The notes beneath the pieces are model-generated. The model was given only the letters and a program-made list of their open reading frames with translations. It searched no databases and was not told where the DNA came from. Shown here piece by piece: positions 25,951 to 37,954 of a DNA stretch of 64,000 nucleotides. How positions within the stretch are numbered: the stretch's first letter is position 1; the number at the start of each line of letters is the position of its first letter. This DNA comes from Buddleja alternifolia (Eukaryota > Streptophyta > Magnoliopsida > Lamiales > Scrophulariaceae), in contig CM033394.1 of the NCBI GenBank assembly GCA_019426215.1, positions 11,552,195 to 11,616,194 on the forward strand, in the 5' to 3' direction. Both the position numbers and the translations under genes were made by a program.

Positions 25951-27529
25951 TTCAAGTACTATACAAACAAAATTATATTCGTCATCGCAGTTTGGAACTA
26001 GAAAGACTTGCAATATACTTAAACAGAATAATAGGATAAAGGAATTTAATAAGTGCAGAACGATCAATCCAGGGACGGATCCAGGAATGATACGTCGGGG
26101 GGCCCGAGTTACCACTAATATATTTGACACCTGTGAGAGAAATATATATTTAGGAAATGAGTTTAAAAGAAGTTGATAGCTGTAAAAAGTGATCATTGAG
26201 TCTTTGAGATAAAATTAATCAACAACTAGTTAAATATTATCAAATAATTGCATTAGAGCCTGTAACAATTATAAAAACTATAGCGAAATTAAGCCTATAA
26301 CCACGCCTCCAATACAACTTCGAATCCAATATGCTAAAATACCTCATAAATAAGTAGTGAGATAAACTATTAAAGCCTTCTGCAATAGGATCCTATGTTT
26401 CAATTGAAAACACTAACTTGTATATGTTTCATGTAGCTGCTTACTGCTTAGGTTAAATTTTCACATGATATACAAAAAATTGCTCCATATATGAGTACGA
26501 AATCATGTAATTCATCCAAATTGAAGAGCGATTAAAGAATTGAGTTTACAAGAAGACGCATTGGAAGAGTACTTTATCATGTAATTCTTGAAAAAATCTA
26601 AATAAATAAAAAAGAAAACAAGGTTTAAGAAGAGTTAATAGTAACTCGAACCCCTAACCACTAGGATATTGCAGCGCCAACTGTGGAATAGCAAATATTT
26701 CTTAATTCAAACTTGACCTTATAAACATCTTGACCTCACATTAAAAAAGATATTAATTAATGAACTTAATTCAATTAAAATCAAATTATGTTAATGAACA
26801 CATGAGCAACAAATTCACATAAAGGCTTGAGTAAAAATTAACTCCAACAAATTGATCATTCTAGACAACCATAGAATTTTCTGCCACTCTTTCAACTAAA
26901 CGAGAAAAGATAAGAAATAAGATTCCTAATTCCTAAATCATTTCTTCATTTTGACCGTTAGTCATAATTTTACCCCAAAAAGATTAAAAATTCTCATTCC
27001 TCACAACTAAATGAGAAAAGATAAAAAAGAAGATTCCTAATTCCTAAATCATTTCTTTATTTTGACCATTAGTCAAAATTTTACCCCAAAAAAATTAAAA
27101 ATTCTCATTTCTCACTCACTGTGTTCGATTTCTCCTATTTTTTTTCTCAATTCCAACACTAATTAGTAAACCAATAAGAGCAAAATCATATTCAAACATC
27201 ATCATATTAATCTATAAAATTAATCATTAATGTAGAAATAACGAGATTAAATAGCTTAATTTAAAATTTCTTACCTCGGATTTGGAATTGGGTAATTACT
27301 AATTAGGCTAAGTGGCTGCGTGAGTTTGAGAGGGCGGACTCTTCAGGCCCGGTGGCTGCGGAGGCGACGGCGGACCTTTAAGGTGAGCTTGAGAAGATGA
27401 GAGGCCTTTGCTTGTTTGATGTTTCTGCGTGTAGTGACTGTGGAGTGTGTGAGTTGAGAGAGAGGTAATGTTTTTTTAAAGATTAATGTAGAATAAATTT
27501 TAAAATAAATGTAGGCGCACAATAGTTGA
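25951..27529 (-). other. CACTA 5' leader region
   Basis: Between the transposase start and the right subterminal array. At 26070 a CAGGGACGGATCCAGGAAT phrase resembles one end of a hAT element, but no partner end or 8-bp duplication was found. A GATTCCTAATTCCTAAATCA phrase is repeated at about 26921 and 27031. A GC-rich patch at 27310-27400 precedes the terminus, where promoter or first-exon sequence would be expected. No gene is seen. Confidence 0.45.
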
Positions 27530-27842
27530 CCAATTTTTAAAGATATTCTAGTGACAAAGTTTCTTATCACTATCACTATAAGTTTATAGTGATAACGTTT
27601 TATTAACACTAAATGCTTTTGTAAGAATTTTAGTGATGACTATTATTTTCCTTCCTCATCTGAAAATGGCGCCAAATTTATAGTGACAAAAATTAGTGAT
27701 GAAATAGAATTTTGTCACTAAAAACGGTTGCTTCCAATAATTAGTGATAACAATAAATGTCGTCACTACAAATATACCTTTAGTGACAATCGCATTATCA
27801 TCACTAAGATTGTTGTCACTAAAAATCATTTTTTTTGTAGTG
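27530..27842. repeat. CACTA 5' terminus and subterminal motif array
   Basis: Dense AGTGACAA / TCACTAA motifs in both orientations, closing with ATTTTTTTTGTAGTG at 27828-27842, the inverted counterpart of the left end. The flank AAATAAGG is tandem-repeat sequence. Confidence 0.85.
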
Positions 27843-29555
27843 AAATAAGGAAAAAGTTATTATTTTCTTTTAAAAAATGCTCAAATGTTGCTTTATCGTA
27901 TTTCTTAAACCGGGCATCGAAATGATCCCATTCTTGTAGCGTTAGAAATTTTATATGAAAGTCTACAATTTATATGTTCAAGTCAAAACCTACAAATGCA
28001 CATAAAAGGGAGAAAAATGAGCCGAAAACAAGGAAAAAGTCATTATTTTCTTTTAAAAAATGCTCAAATGTTGTTTTGTCGTATTTCTTAAACTGGACAT
28101 CGAAATGATCCCATTCTTGTGGCGTGCAAAGTTTATATGAAAGTCTATAATTTATATAGTCAAGTAGAAACCTAAAAATTGCACGAAAAGGGGAGAAAAA
28201 TGGGCCGAAAATAAGGAAAAAGTCATTATTTTCTTTGAAAAAAATGCTCAAATGTTGCTTTATCGTATTTCTTAAACCGGGCATCGAAATTATCCCATTC
28301 TTATAGTGTTACAAATTTTATATGAAAGTCTACAATCGATATGTTCAAGTCAAAACCTAAAAATGCACGAAAAAGAAGAAAAATGAGTTGAAAACAAGGA
28401 AAAAGTCATTATTTTCTTTTTAAAAATGCTCAAATGTTGTTTTGTCGTATTTTCTTTAACCGGGCATCGAAATAATCGCATTCTTGTGGCGTTACAAAGT
28501 TTATATCAAAGTCTACAATTTATATGTTCAAGTCAAAGCCAAAAAATGCACGAAAAAGGGAGAAAATTGAGTCGGAAATAAGGAAAAAGTCATTATTTTC
28601 TTTTAAAAAATGCTCAAATGTTGCTTTATTTAATTTCTTAAACCGGGCATCGAAATGATCCCATTCTTGTGGCGTTACAAAGTTTATATGAAAGTCTACA
28701 ATTTATCTTTTCAAATAGAAACCTAAAAATGCACAAAAAAGGGAGAAAAATGAGCCGAAAACAAGGAAAAAGTTATTATTTTATTTTAAAAAATGCTCAA
28801 ATATTGTTTAGTCGTATTTCTTCAACCGGGCATCAAAATGATCCCATTCTTGTGGCGTTATAAAGTTTATATGAAAGTCTACAATTTATGTGTTCAAGTC
28901 GAAATCTTAAAATGCACGAAAAAGGGAGAAAAATGAGCCGGAAATAAGGAAAAAGTCATTATTTTATTTTTAAAAAAGCTCAAATGTTGCTTTATCGTAT
29001 TTCTTCAACCGGGCATCAAAATGATGCCATTCTTGTGGCGTTACAAATTTTATATGAAAGTTTACAATTTATATGTTCAAGACGAAACCTAAAAATGCAC
29101 GAAAAAGAGAGAAAAATGAGTTGGAAATAAGGAAAAAATCATTATTTTATTTGAAAAAATGCTCAAATGTTGCTTTATCGTATTTCTTCAACCGGACATC
29201 TAAATGATCCCATTCTTATGGCGTTACAAATTTTATATGAAAGTCTACAATTTATATGTTCCAGTCGAAGCCTAAAAATGTAAGAAAAAGGGAGAAAATG
29301 AGTCCGAAAACAAGGAATAAGTCATTATTTTCTTTTAAAAAATACTCAAATGTTGTTTTGTTGTATTTCTTCAACCGGGCATCAAAATGATCTCATTCTT
29401 GGAGCGTTACAAAGTTTATATGAAAGTCTACAATTTAGATGTTCAAGTCGAAGCCTAAAAATGCACAAAAAAGGGAGAAAACTGAGCCGAAAATAAGGAA
29501 AAAGTCATAATTTTCTTTGAAAAATGCTCAAATGTTGCTTTATCGTATTTATCGT
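27843..29555 (+). repeat. ~182-bp tandem repeat, right block
   Basis: Nine or so units, with GAAAGTCTACAATTTATATG landmarks at about 27957, 28139, 28324, 28507, 28689, 28873, 29056 and 29238, i.e. 182-185 bp apart. Units differ mostly by point changes. The orientation is the same as 11652-12275 and 39286-40140. Frames such as 27970-28284 and 28669-28863 are repeat shadows and have no gene-like conservation. Confidence 0.85.
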
Positions 29556-32360
29556 TAAAAAATTCTTATAAAGAATAACCATGTATTCATTTTATTTAAT
29601 TTACTAATTACAATTATGCGACAGAAAAATATATACAGTATGAAAGATTGCACAAATTGATCAATAACTAAGAAAAGAAACAATATAGTATTAAAGAGAA
29701 AATATATCAATAAGGAAAGCAACAAATTATGCAAGTAAATTAAGGTTTTATTGTTTTATTGACATAGAAAAGAGAGAGAATAAAAGTATTAAAAAATGGG
29801 AAGGATAGAATAATTTACCTCAAGAATTATATTTCTTAAAGAGAAATATTAAAAACTACTGTAAAAGATAACTCATTGAGATCACAATTAGGCAATTTAA
29901 AAAAATCAAAAATTATGTGAGATTATCAAATAGGGTAAAAAAGATAAGAATAAAATTAACATCTACATGCCAGAAAAGGTAAAACAAAAAAAAGAAGAAG
30001 AAAGGGATTATAAAGCTATAAAAATATTTGAATTTCAAGTAACCCAAAAATAAAAAATAATAAAAACTTATCAAAAGAAATGATCCGAACAAACCCAAAA
30101 AATAATATGGACATTAGAATTAACGAAAGAATAGTTGCCTTATATCTTTCCGCATGCAAAAGTAAATTATTTCAAGTGAGAATATATGAGGGAATTATTA
30201 AACAAAACAGTTGAAATTCCTAATTTGATAATTGCATTATAGGCACAAAAAAAAAAGGGTGATAAATAGTCTGCACTTGAAACATAACCTTTCATCAAAT
30301 TTGTGGCTTCAAGTTTTGATTTAAATTTGTTTTCTTTTGTTTTTTAATGTTTGTGTGGGAATCGGGGAGGGGTGGGTACTCGAGTGTCAAAATTAATAGA
30401 TTAGGTATCAAAGTATTCCGACCGACATAGATTGGGATCGAAAATGCATTTTACTCAACATGCAACGTATAAAATGAAAAAAAAAATGATTAGTGAAAGA
30501 AAAAAGAACTAAAAAAATAGGACTTACGATTGTTCAAGGAAAAAAAGTGAAGTTCGGAGACAAAGAGAAATATAACCAAGAAAGTTAAAAATATAGATAT
30601 CATGACAAATAGAAAAACGAAAAAGCAGCCTCAAATTTTGCTAGCATAACTCACATGGCAACCTTTAATGATATATGCATGTTCTTTTGAAAAAAACCAA
30701 CATTATCTATGCATCATAAAATAAAAGGTAAGAAAATAAAAATATGATATGTTATATAAGTGTCAAAAACAAAAAAATTCAAATAATACAATACACATTA
30801 AATCAAATTATACATAAGGTATTAATACCCTAGAAAAGTGTGTATATTTTCTAAATAAATCCAATCATATAAATAGATTTAGGAAATATTTATAAACGTC
30901 AGCAAAAATACTAATATAAAATACATTATGAAATTTTAAAAAACCTAAATACAACCAATGATATATTTTAGAAATACAAAAAAAAAAAAGATAAACTTAT
31001 AGAGAATATGTAAAAGTGAACAAATAGAACAAATTTAAGCCCAAATGAAGAGAAAGACCAAATGATGATAAATACAAACATCACTACATATACCCATGCA
31101 CACATGGTAAACATATAATATTCAAAATACGAATAACAAATACAAGGATATGCAGTAATAATATAATGAATATCCACGCATCATAAAGTAAAGGGTAACA
31201 AAATAAAAATATAATATGTTATATAAGTGGGAAAAACAAAAGAATTCAAACAATAGAATATACACATTAAATCACATTTTACATAAGTTACACACTTAAT
31301 ATCCTAGAAATAATGTGTATATTTACTTAATACAATCAACTCATATAAATAGATTTACAAGATAGCTATAAACGTCAACAACAATACTAATATAAAATAT
31401 ATTATGAAATTAAAAAATATGTATTTTTAAATTACAACCAATGATATATTTTAGTAATACAGGCAAAACAAGAAAAACATACAGAAAATGTGTAAAAGTG
31501 AACAAATAGAACAAATCTAAACTCAAATGAAGAGAAAGCCAATCATTTTCTCCAACGGTTCTAAAGAAAAGAATTTAAGAAAGACGAATTCATGTAGGCT
31601 CTACAGAAGAAATATTCAAGATTTTTCTTTTTCTTTTTTGAATACCTTTCAATTGTAAAAATAAAATATCACCCAAAGAAGAAGAAAACAACAATCTTAA
31701 CATGATGATCTTCAAATTTTCTGCAACTTAATTTAAAATGCTAAATAGATAAAAACAACCTAATCCCCCATGGTACTAAATTCTCTGATGTTCTATCAAC
31801 CACCAAATGACGGTAAAATACAAACATCACAACATATACACATGCACACATAGTGTAAATATAATATTTAAATACGAATAACAAATAGAATGATATATAG
31901 TAATAAATATAATTAAAATGAAATATGATGAATATGAAACCCAGAAAAACCCAAAAAATCCGGAAAATAAGTAAATTAATGACGCAGTTCCGAGAGTTCT
32001 TACTTATTAGAGATAGAATTCACCAAAAATCAATTAGATAGTTGCTTCTTTAGTTTGGTGCAGAGGGTATTCACACAATTATTCTCCCTGCTAGGTATTT
32101 CAAATAATTTGAACCCTACAAATGGCTAAAAAAGAATGCCATGCATTAAAAATTAATAATTAATTAAAAAGCAGGAAAGATGTGCAAAGCAATTTAAGAC
32201 ACCTTACATGCAATATTGGATGGTGGTGAGCTTTCACAATGTAGGTTTAAAATCAAATTTTTTCATGATAATTAAAAAAAATTCAAAATTATGATAAAAT
32301 AGTATTTGGTTCAATTGCAGTCAATCAAAGTCAAAACCGCTCTGCTATATATATATATAT
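29556..32360. repeat. AT-rich block R3, copy 1
   Basis: About 2.8 kb shared with 40845-43190 and 46397-48725. It contains an internal tandem duplication (about 30707-31172 and 31173-31560, unit ~465 bp) plus a third partial unit near 31805-31960. Near 30375-30450 it includes a diverged end (GACCGACATAGATTGGGATC) that matches the inverted repeat of the element at 56697-57117. Hydrophobic minus-strand frames (30968-31177) are low-complexity products of AT-rich repeat. Confidence 0.6.
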
Positions 32361-32363
32361 ATA

Positions 32364-33814
32364 TTTTTTTTTGAACAGAATCGATGAAATATTATTAAAG
32401 AATATCAGCCAAAACAGTAGAGTTAATTTGCTGGGGAAGAACACTAGCCGCATCAAGATCCCCAATAGTGGAACGAGCTAACAAATGAGCGGGTAAATTG
32501 CCCGACCTTCTCACAAAGCTAAAAGAAAAAGAATTAAAGAAAGGAACCAAAGCTAACAAATCGCTAATCAAAGGACCCAAAGAGTAAAGATCCCGGTTTT
32601 GGGCCCGAAGCATGTTAATTAGAGATAAGCAGTTTCCTTCAACTTGAATATCCCGCCACCCCATATCCTAGGGGTGTACGCAATCGGGTTCGGGCGGTTT
32701 TATGGAAAAAATTCAACCCGACCCGATATATGCGGGTGAACAAAATAACAAACCAAAACCGCATAATTATCTTTTCAAACCAAGCGATTCGAGTCGGGCG
32801 GGTTTAATGTATGTAGCGGGCGGTTTGGCGGGTTATCAAATTATACTTATGTTACTTTTAGTTTCAACTAATAAGTAAGAAACTAAATAACATACTTGTA
32901 CATCTAATTAAAAAAAATTGAGTTGATGAGAAATACAAAAATAAATGATGTTATTAAATAAAATCATATTTATTATGAATTGTAAGCTCTAAAATATTAA
33001 TAAAATAAAATTATTTTATAAGTTTATCATTAAAATATACATCTACATCTTCGTTCAAATCAAGTAAAAACAAATGTTCTTGTTTACTCAAATTAAAAAT
33101 TAAGTATTTTACATAAATATGAATAAAACTACTATTATTAGAGTTTTTATATATGCATATAGAGTTTTAAGAGTTTAGGGTTAATCTTTAAATATATATA
33201 TATATATATACACACACACATACACACTTATGACATATACAATTAGCGGTCCGGTGGCGGGTTACAATTATTAAACCCACCACCCGACCCGAAAGTGGCG
33301 GGTTGCAATTTTTTCAACCCAACACAATTTTTTAATAATTTCAAACCGGCGGTTTTCGGGCAGTTCGGGTCGGTTTGAGCGGGTCGGGTTTATGTACACC
33401 CCTACCATATCCCTTGCCAGAATCATCGCCTCCTTCGCTGCTAAGGCGTCCGCCACCTCCGAACTGACTCCAAACCGAAACCTTCGCTGCCTCCACGCCA
33501 CACATGACCCTTGAGCATCTCGATCAATACTGCCTGCCCCCATAGCCTTAGGATTATCGAACAGCACCCCCGTCAAAATTCGCCTTGATCATCTGACCCG
33601 TCGGGCGCACCCATCACGAGTCATGATCCTCCTTTGCTAACGGCGAACATACCTCTATAGCCTCATTGTACATGATTCTATACGCCCTAGCTTTAACTGT
33701 GATAACATCAGGTGAAGAGGTAATCTTATCCATGATAGAAGAATTCCGATTATTCCATAAAAGACAACATATTGTGTAAACAAAAGAGGTAATCTTTTGT
33801 TTCGTTTCTCTAAA
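32364..33814 (-). pseudogene. LINE 3' end with RNase H (copy C), split by a hAT element
   Basis: Minus strand: the linker from about 33780, then RNase H pieces 33576-33413 (RDAQGSCVAWRQRRF, ADALAAKEAMILARDM) and 32660-32395 (GWRDIQVEGNCLSLI, FVRRSGNLPAHLLAR), then a 3' UTR ending in the poly-A that appears as a T run at 32364-32372. The hAT element at 32669-33404 interrupts it. One extra G in the G run next to NFDG shifts the frame. VEGN has Asn where RNase H usually has the third catalytic Asp. A dead, non-LTR retrotransposon remnant; RVT_3 type by pattern. Confidence 0.75.
32669..33404. mobile_element. hAT-type non-autonomous element, 736 bp
   Basis: Flanked by perfect 8-bp duplications CCATATCC (32661-32668 and 33405-33412). 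The ends are TAGGGGTGTACGCAA on the left and, reverse complemented, TAGGGGTGTACATAA on the right. The arms hold repeated CGGGTCGGG / GGCGGGTT words. Copy 3 of the host LINE (48732 onward) lacks it, giving an empty-site control. No transposase is coded. Confidence 0.92.
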
Positions 33815-35066
33815 AAATTAAATAATATTTAATCTTATCTATTAATCAATTATCTCATTTGATGAATGATTAATTATTAGCTCCATATTGAACATAATTC
33901 CCTTTATTTTTTCTTTTGCAATTCCTTTAAGTGCGAGTGGGAAGCCAAAGGATCTATTAATTCCTTTTACAATTCCCTTTTTTAGATTCATCTAAAATGG
34001 CATTGGGAGGAATCAAAGGATGTAGGTGACACCTAACCAGTTTCATGGCCCACATCATAGCTCAATTTTGGAACGAATGAATATGATCATTCTAAACCTT
34101 TCCTGTCGCGAATACGGTACGAGTATAAATCTTTTATTCTAATATACCAATCAAGTGAGAGTACGGTTCAGTCAAACTCACTGACTGACCATTTGCTTTA
34201 AGTCATAGTAAGTCGAGATCACTAAGCATACTCTTATGTCTAACACAAATAGTCTCCATTGCTTTGGCCAAAGACTTTTGACCTCACTCACTTATGATTG
34301 CATAGGATAAATGTTCATTCACTTAGAAGAGAATAAATCCCTTATTGGCAATCAGTAAAGACTACCATCTGCCTATTAAGTTGCACTTCGAGGTTGACCC
34401 CCAGCATTTTAAACACGATTCCTCAAGTCTAAGGCCCATGTGCATCTATCACAACTAATCAGTTCTGTCATTGACTGTTATAGAGTGAAACCCATTTGAT
34501 ATAATCAAGGCGAGTCGTGTTCGAACTCATCAGTCCCACCAATGTGCCTATGACACAAGCTCCCACTAACTCATAGTGTTCGATTGACACTTCCATATCA
34601 AAGCTCATGTCATACAAATTTTATCCAATTTCGATGCCCAGTCGAAACCCTCTATGACTTGCAAATGAGTTCAGAGTTCAAGTACCAAATACTTCTACTG
34701 CCATTCTCCTTAACCCATGAGGAGTAGAAGATTCGTCTTGATTTCTTGGACTTAATATTGTCTACAAACTTACAAATGCCAATAAGTAAAACAATAGATA
34801 ATATGAAGTTTAATTACAAGAAATATGCCCCTATACAATTTATCCTCTGTTGCATCTGAGGGAAACACCAATAATTGTTTGGTTCAAGAAAACTGCTAGA
34901 GAAATAAAAAGAAAGAAGATTATTATTTTTGTTTGGTTACTAGAGAAAATGAGAAGGAAAAAAGAATATCTAGGAGAGAAAATCTAATATCATTCCGTGA
35001 GAAAAATGGTGGAAAACAAAGAACTCTTCTAACCCCATACATTTAACATTTTTCTTTCTCAAAGTG
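33815..35066. repeat. LTR-like repeated segment (copy C)
   Basis: Same segment as 7081-8345, with small substitutions and indels. It follows the LINE fragment and precedes a CACTA terminus in all three copies, so the trio was duplicated as a unit. No gene is seen. Confidence 0.45.
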
Positions 35067-36186
35067 CACTACAAAAAAGTAAGATATTAGTGACAAAATG
35101 TCAAGTGATAATATCAAAGAGTTGTCATTAGCTATAAACTTTTAGTGACAAGGTTTTTGTTATATCTTAAAAATAGACTTCACATATTTAATAGTGACAA
35201 CATTGTATAAAAGTAGGGGTGTTCATAGTGCAATTTTTCAAGTTCGATTTTTCAATAGTGCATTGTCAAATTTCTATTTTGTAAAATAAAACCTAGGGTA
35301 CTGTTTTGAGTGATTAGGGAGGTATTTTTACCAACAACAAAAACGGGTCAAACAAAATGAAATATATTTCAGACCATTAGGGCATCTGCAACCCAAAACA
35401 CTAAAATGGTGCAACTTTTGCACCATTTTAGTGTTGCTACATTAGAATCCAATCCAGCCCACAACTCTGTTTTTAACACCAAAAAACATATTATCTAGAA
35501 TATTCATTTTTATACCTCATTTTATACTATAGCCCATATTCACAAATAATACCCAAACTTTAAGTCTTTTCACATATGCATCCAAGAAAACAAATACTGA
35601 CAAGGAAGTAATTGTCACTATTGACAATTAACGAGACACATATAGTAACAACTCAGTGACAACAAATATTGTTGTCACTTTATTTGTGTTGTCACTAAAC
35701 ATGTGTAACTAATATTGTCAATGGTGATAATTTTAAATACATTTTTGTCACTAAAAATCTTTATTGTAACAAAGCAAAAATTATTATCACTCAATATATA
35801 TATCTAGTGACAATTAATATTTTAATATGTTGGTTAACTTGTTATCATGGATCTTGAGATAAGGGTTATCAGTGATTTTCTGAAGTATAACGTGACTCTG
35901 CTATATATATATATAAGAGTCATGCTCTATTTTAAAAAAGAAGTCATATATATATATATATAATATGCTGGACAATGTTTTGGAATTTTCATTTTTCAAA
36001 AAAAAAATCTTGTGTTTTTAAGTAGATTATGATCTTTAGGGGCAAAGCAATTATTTCACAACCATAATTTTGGAGGGTTTAATGTTTCTACTTCTATATA
36101 TTTAGTATCTCACTCTAAATAAATAGGTTTTACATGTTTAATAGTGACCAGATTTGTTTTGAAATAACCAGTCTTGATAAGTATTG
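35067..36186. mobile_element. Non-autonomous CACTA terminus and subterminal region (copy C)
   Basis: CACTACAAAAAAGTAAG at 35067, then AGTGACAA words. Inside, at about 35395-35440, is a short inverted repeat around ACTAAAATGGTGCAA / TTGCACCATTTTAGT. Copy 3 (50790) shares that hairpin; copy B (8346) lacks the stretch. The opposite CACTA end is not seen. Confidence 0.5.
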
Positions 36187-37613
36187 GGCAAAACTATCAA
36201 TTTAGTTCTGTAGCTAATGGTCATTGGCAATTTTAGTCCACTTATTTTTAAATTGGCAAAATCAGGGTATTAACTTTGACAAATTGACAATTTAAGGACA
36301 ATTTCCACCAGAACTGACTAAATTGGCCGGAATATATCACGTGTACCGCACATGACCCCTTTAGATTGGGGATTTTTAATTTTTCTACCAAATGAGCTAA
36401 CGTGGACAAATTAATTTGAATGACATGGGATATATGCCATGTGCATTGCCTATTATGCTTAGGTATACCTTTTTTAATTTTCATTAAATTTTGAAATGTT
36501 GACATGGAAAAAAGTATCTGATTTTTTTTAAAGTTAAAAGACATCTAAAATACATAAGAACATCAAAAATATCTAAGAAACTGAAATTTATGTTTCAAAT
36601 TAATTTAAGATTTTGAATAAATTTATTTCTTAGTAACGAGAACGAGTAATTTAACATTTAAATAAGAAAATATAGATATTTAATTTGTTACAAAAATATT
36701 AAAAAAACCCAGGAAAATAAAAGCTTTAAAATGTTTTAAAAAATAGAAATACTAAAGTAATATATTCTTAAGACTTTTAAAATTCGGATGAAATTATGTT
36801 TTATTGGCAAAAAATAAAAAATAAAATAACCTAGTATTTAAAATATAGAATAAATTTTGAAAATTTTAAATTATTTTATTAAAAAATACAAATATAGAAG
36901 GTGTCACATCGAGAATTACATTAAATCAAAAAAATTAATATTTAAATACACACATTAAAAATTTATGAAAAAAAAAGAAAAAATATTCATCGTCTTCCCC
37001 CCCCCCCCCCCCCGGCACCCCATCTGACCATCTGCGACCCCGCCCGGGGACATGGGATGCAATGAGGATGGGCGGTTGAGGAGGGGGGGGGGGTGATGCG
37101 GCGTCGGGAGTGGGTGGTGGGTTGCGTGGGTGGGGTGGGGGAGAAGAACAAGTAGATGGGGAAGATGATCTATTTTAATTTTTTTTTCTAATTTGTTATC
37201 ATAATTATGTATTTGTAAATTATTTTTCTATTTTAGATGTTAAAAATATAGGTTAAAATGATTTTTGATTTATGAAATAAAAATTAAACATTTTAAATTA
37301 TTTTATTTATTGTCAATAAAAATATTTTTCTTTTCCACTTGGTAATGTTGATTTATCCATTTGGCAATTTTTTTTCGATGTAGGCAAGTTGATCTCCACA
37401 TAAGCACAATTGGCCAGAAAATTAAAAGTTCCCAATTTAAAGGGGTCACGTGAGGTGCACATGATATATTCCGGCCAAGTAGTCAATTCCGATGGAAATT
37501 GTCCTTAAATTGCCAAATTGTCAAAGTTAATGTCCTGATTTTGCCAATTCAAAAGCAAGTGGGCTAACATTGCCAAGGACCATCAGCTACAAGCCTAAAT
37601 TGGGAGTTTTGCC
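36187..37613. mobile_element. MULE-like long-TIR element, complete copy C
   Basis: The left TIR starts GGCAAAACTATCAATTTAG; the right TIR ends at 37613 and, reversed, starts GGCAAAACTCCCAATTTAGG. The arms match for about 230 bp, for example around AATATATCACGTG. The interior has a C run (36998-37013), a GC-rich stretch and a G run (37082-37092). The 9-bp flanks (TAAGTATTG and TAGTTAATG) are alike but not identical, so the target duplication is only suggestive. Non-coding, 1,427 bp. Confidence 0.7.
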
Positions 37614-37954
37614 TAGTTAATGAGAAGGAAGTTGTAGTGTACATGTGTCATTAATTGTCAATCTGACAACTTTAAAAAAATAGTTGTCATTAAAAATCCT
37701 TATTGTAACAAACTAAAAATTATTGTTATTCATTATGTATATCTAAAAACAATTTGAACATTATGAATTCAAATTTTGTACTAATATTACTTTTAGTTAT
37801 AGTGAATTTAGAGAGTTCAATATTTTTTGTTTTTCACCCCTATAAATTTAGTATCTCGTAATTCCAAAACATTATAGAAGTCAAGGGGTACATATCTGTT
37901 TTTCTTCTGCATTTTGATTTTTTCTTAAAATTATAAGTGGTCATAATTAAAGAA
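37614..37954. repeat. CACTA-subterminal-like sequence (copy C)
   Basis: Repeats 773-1114: TTGTCATTAAAAATCC-type words and the phrase TAAATTTAGTATCTCG. It is a diverged duplicate of the sequence on the other side of the MULE-like element (35700-36186). Confidence 0.4.

Larger units (their letters stand above)
14198..27842 (-). mobile_element. Complete CACTA (En/Spm) transposon, 13,645 bp
   Basis: The left end is CACTAAAAAAATTATGATTT; the right end, reverse complemented, is CACTACAAAAAAAATGATTT. Both are followed by dense GTCACTA / AGTGACAA subterminal motifs. The flanks are ...GAGCCGAAAA on the left and AAATAAGG... on the right. Taking AAA as the 3-bp target duplication rebuilds GAGCCGAAAATAAGG, the intact tandem-repeat sequence seen elsewhere. 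Inside are a TNPA-like gene (14943-16540, minus), an F-box gene copy (19199-21994, plus, with a solo LTR) and a TNP2-type transposase (22171-25950, minus). TNP2 lies nearer the right end, so that end is taken as the element's 5' end. Each transposon gene has a single-base frameshift. Confidence 0.9.

Noticed and set aside
25951..26196. N-terminal extension of the TNP2 frame
   Set aside because: MDRSWMM at 25950 is the typical start of this family; the upstream residues have no family similarity and pass into a hAT-like terminus.
26640..26690. tRNA-like GGGTTCGAGTT sequence on the minus strand
   Set aside because: Has a B-box-like word but no cloverleaf or acceptor stem; at most SINE or hAT-internal sequence.
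27970..28284. Conserved frames inside the ~182-bp repeat
   Set aside because: Similarity follows the tandem repeat unit; frames shift between units.
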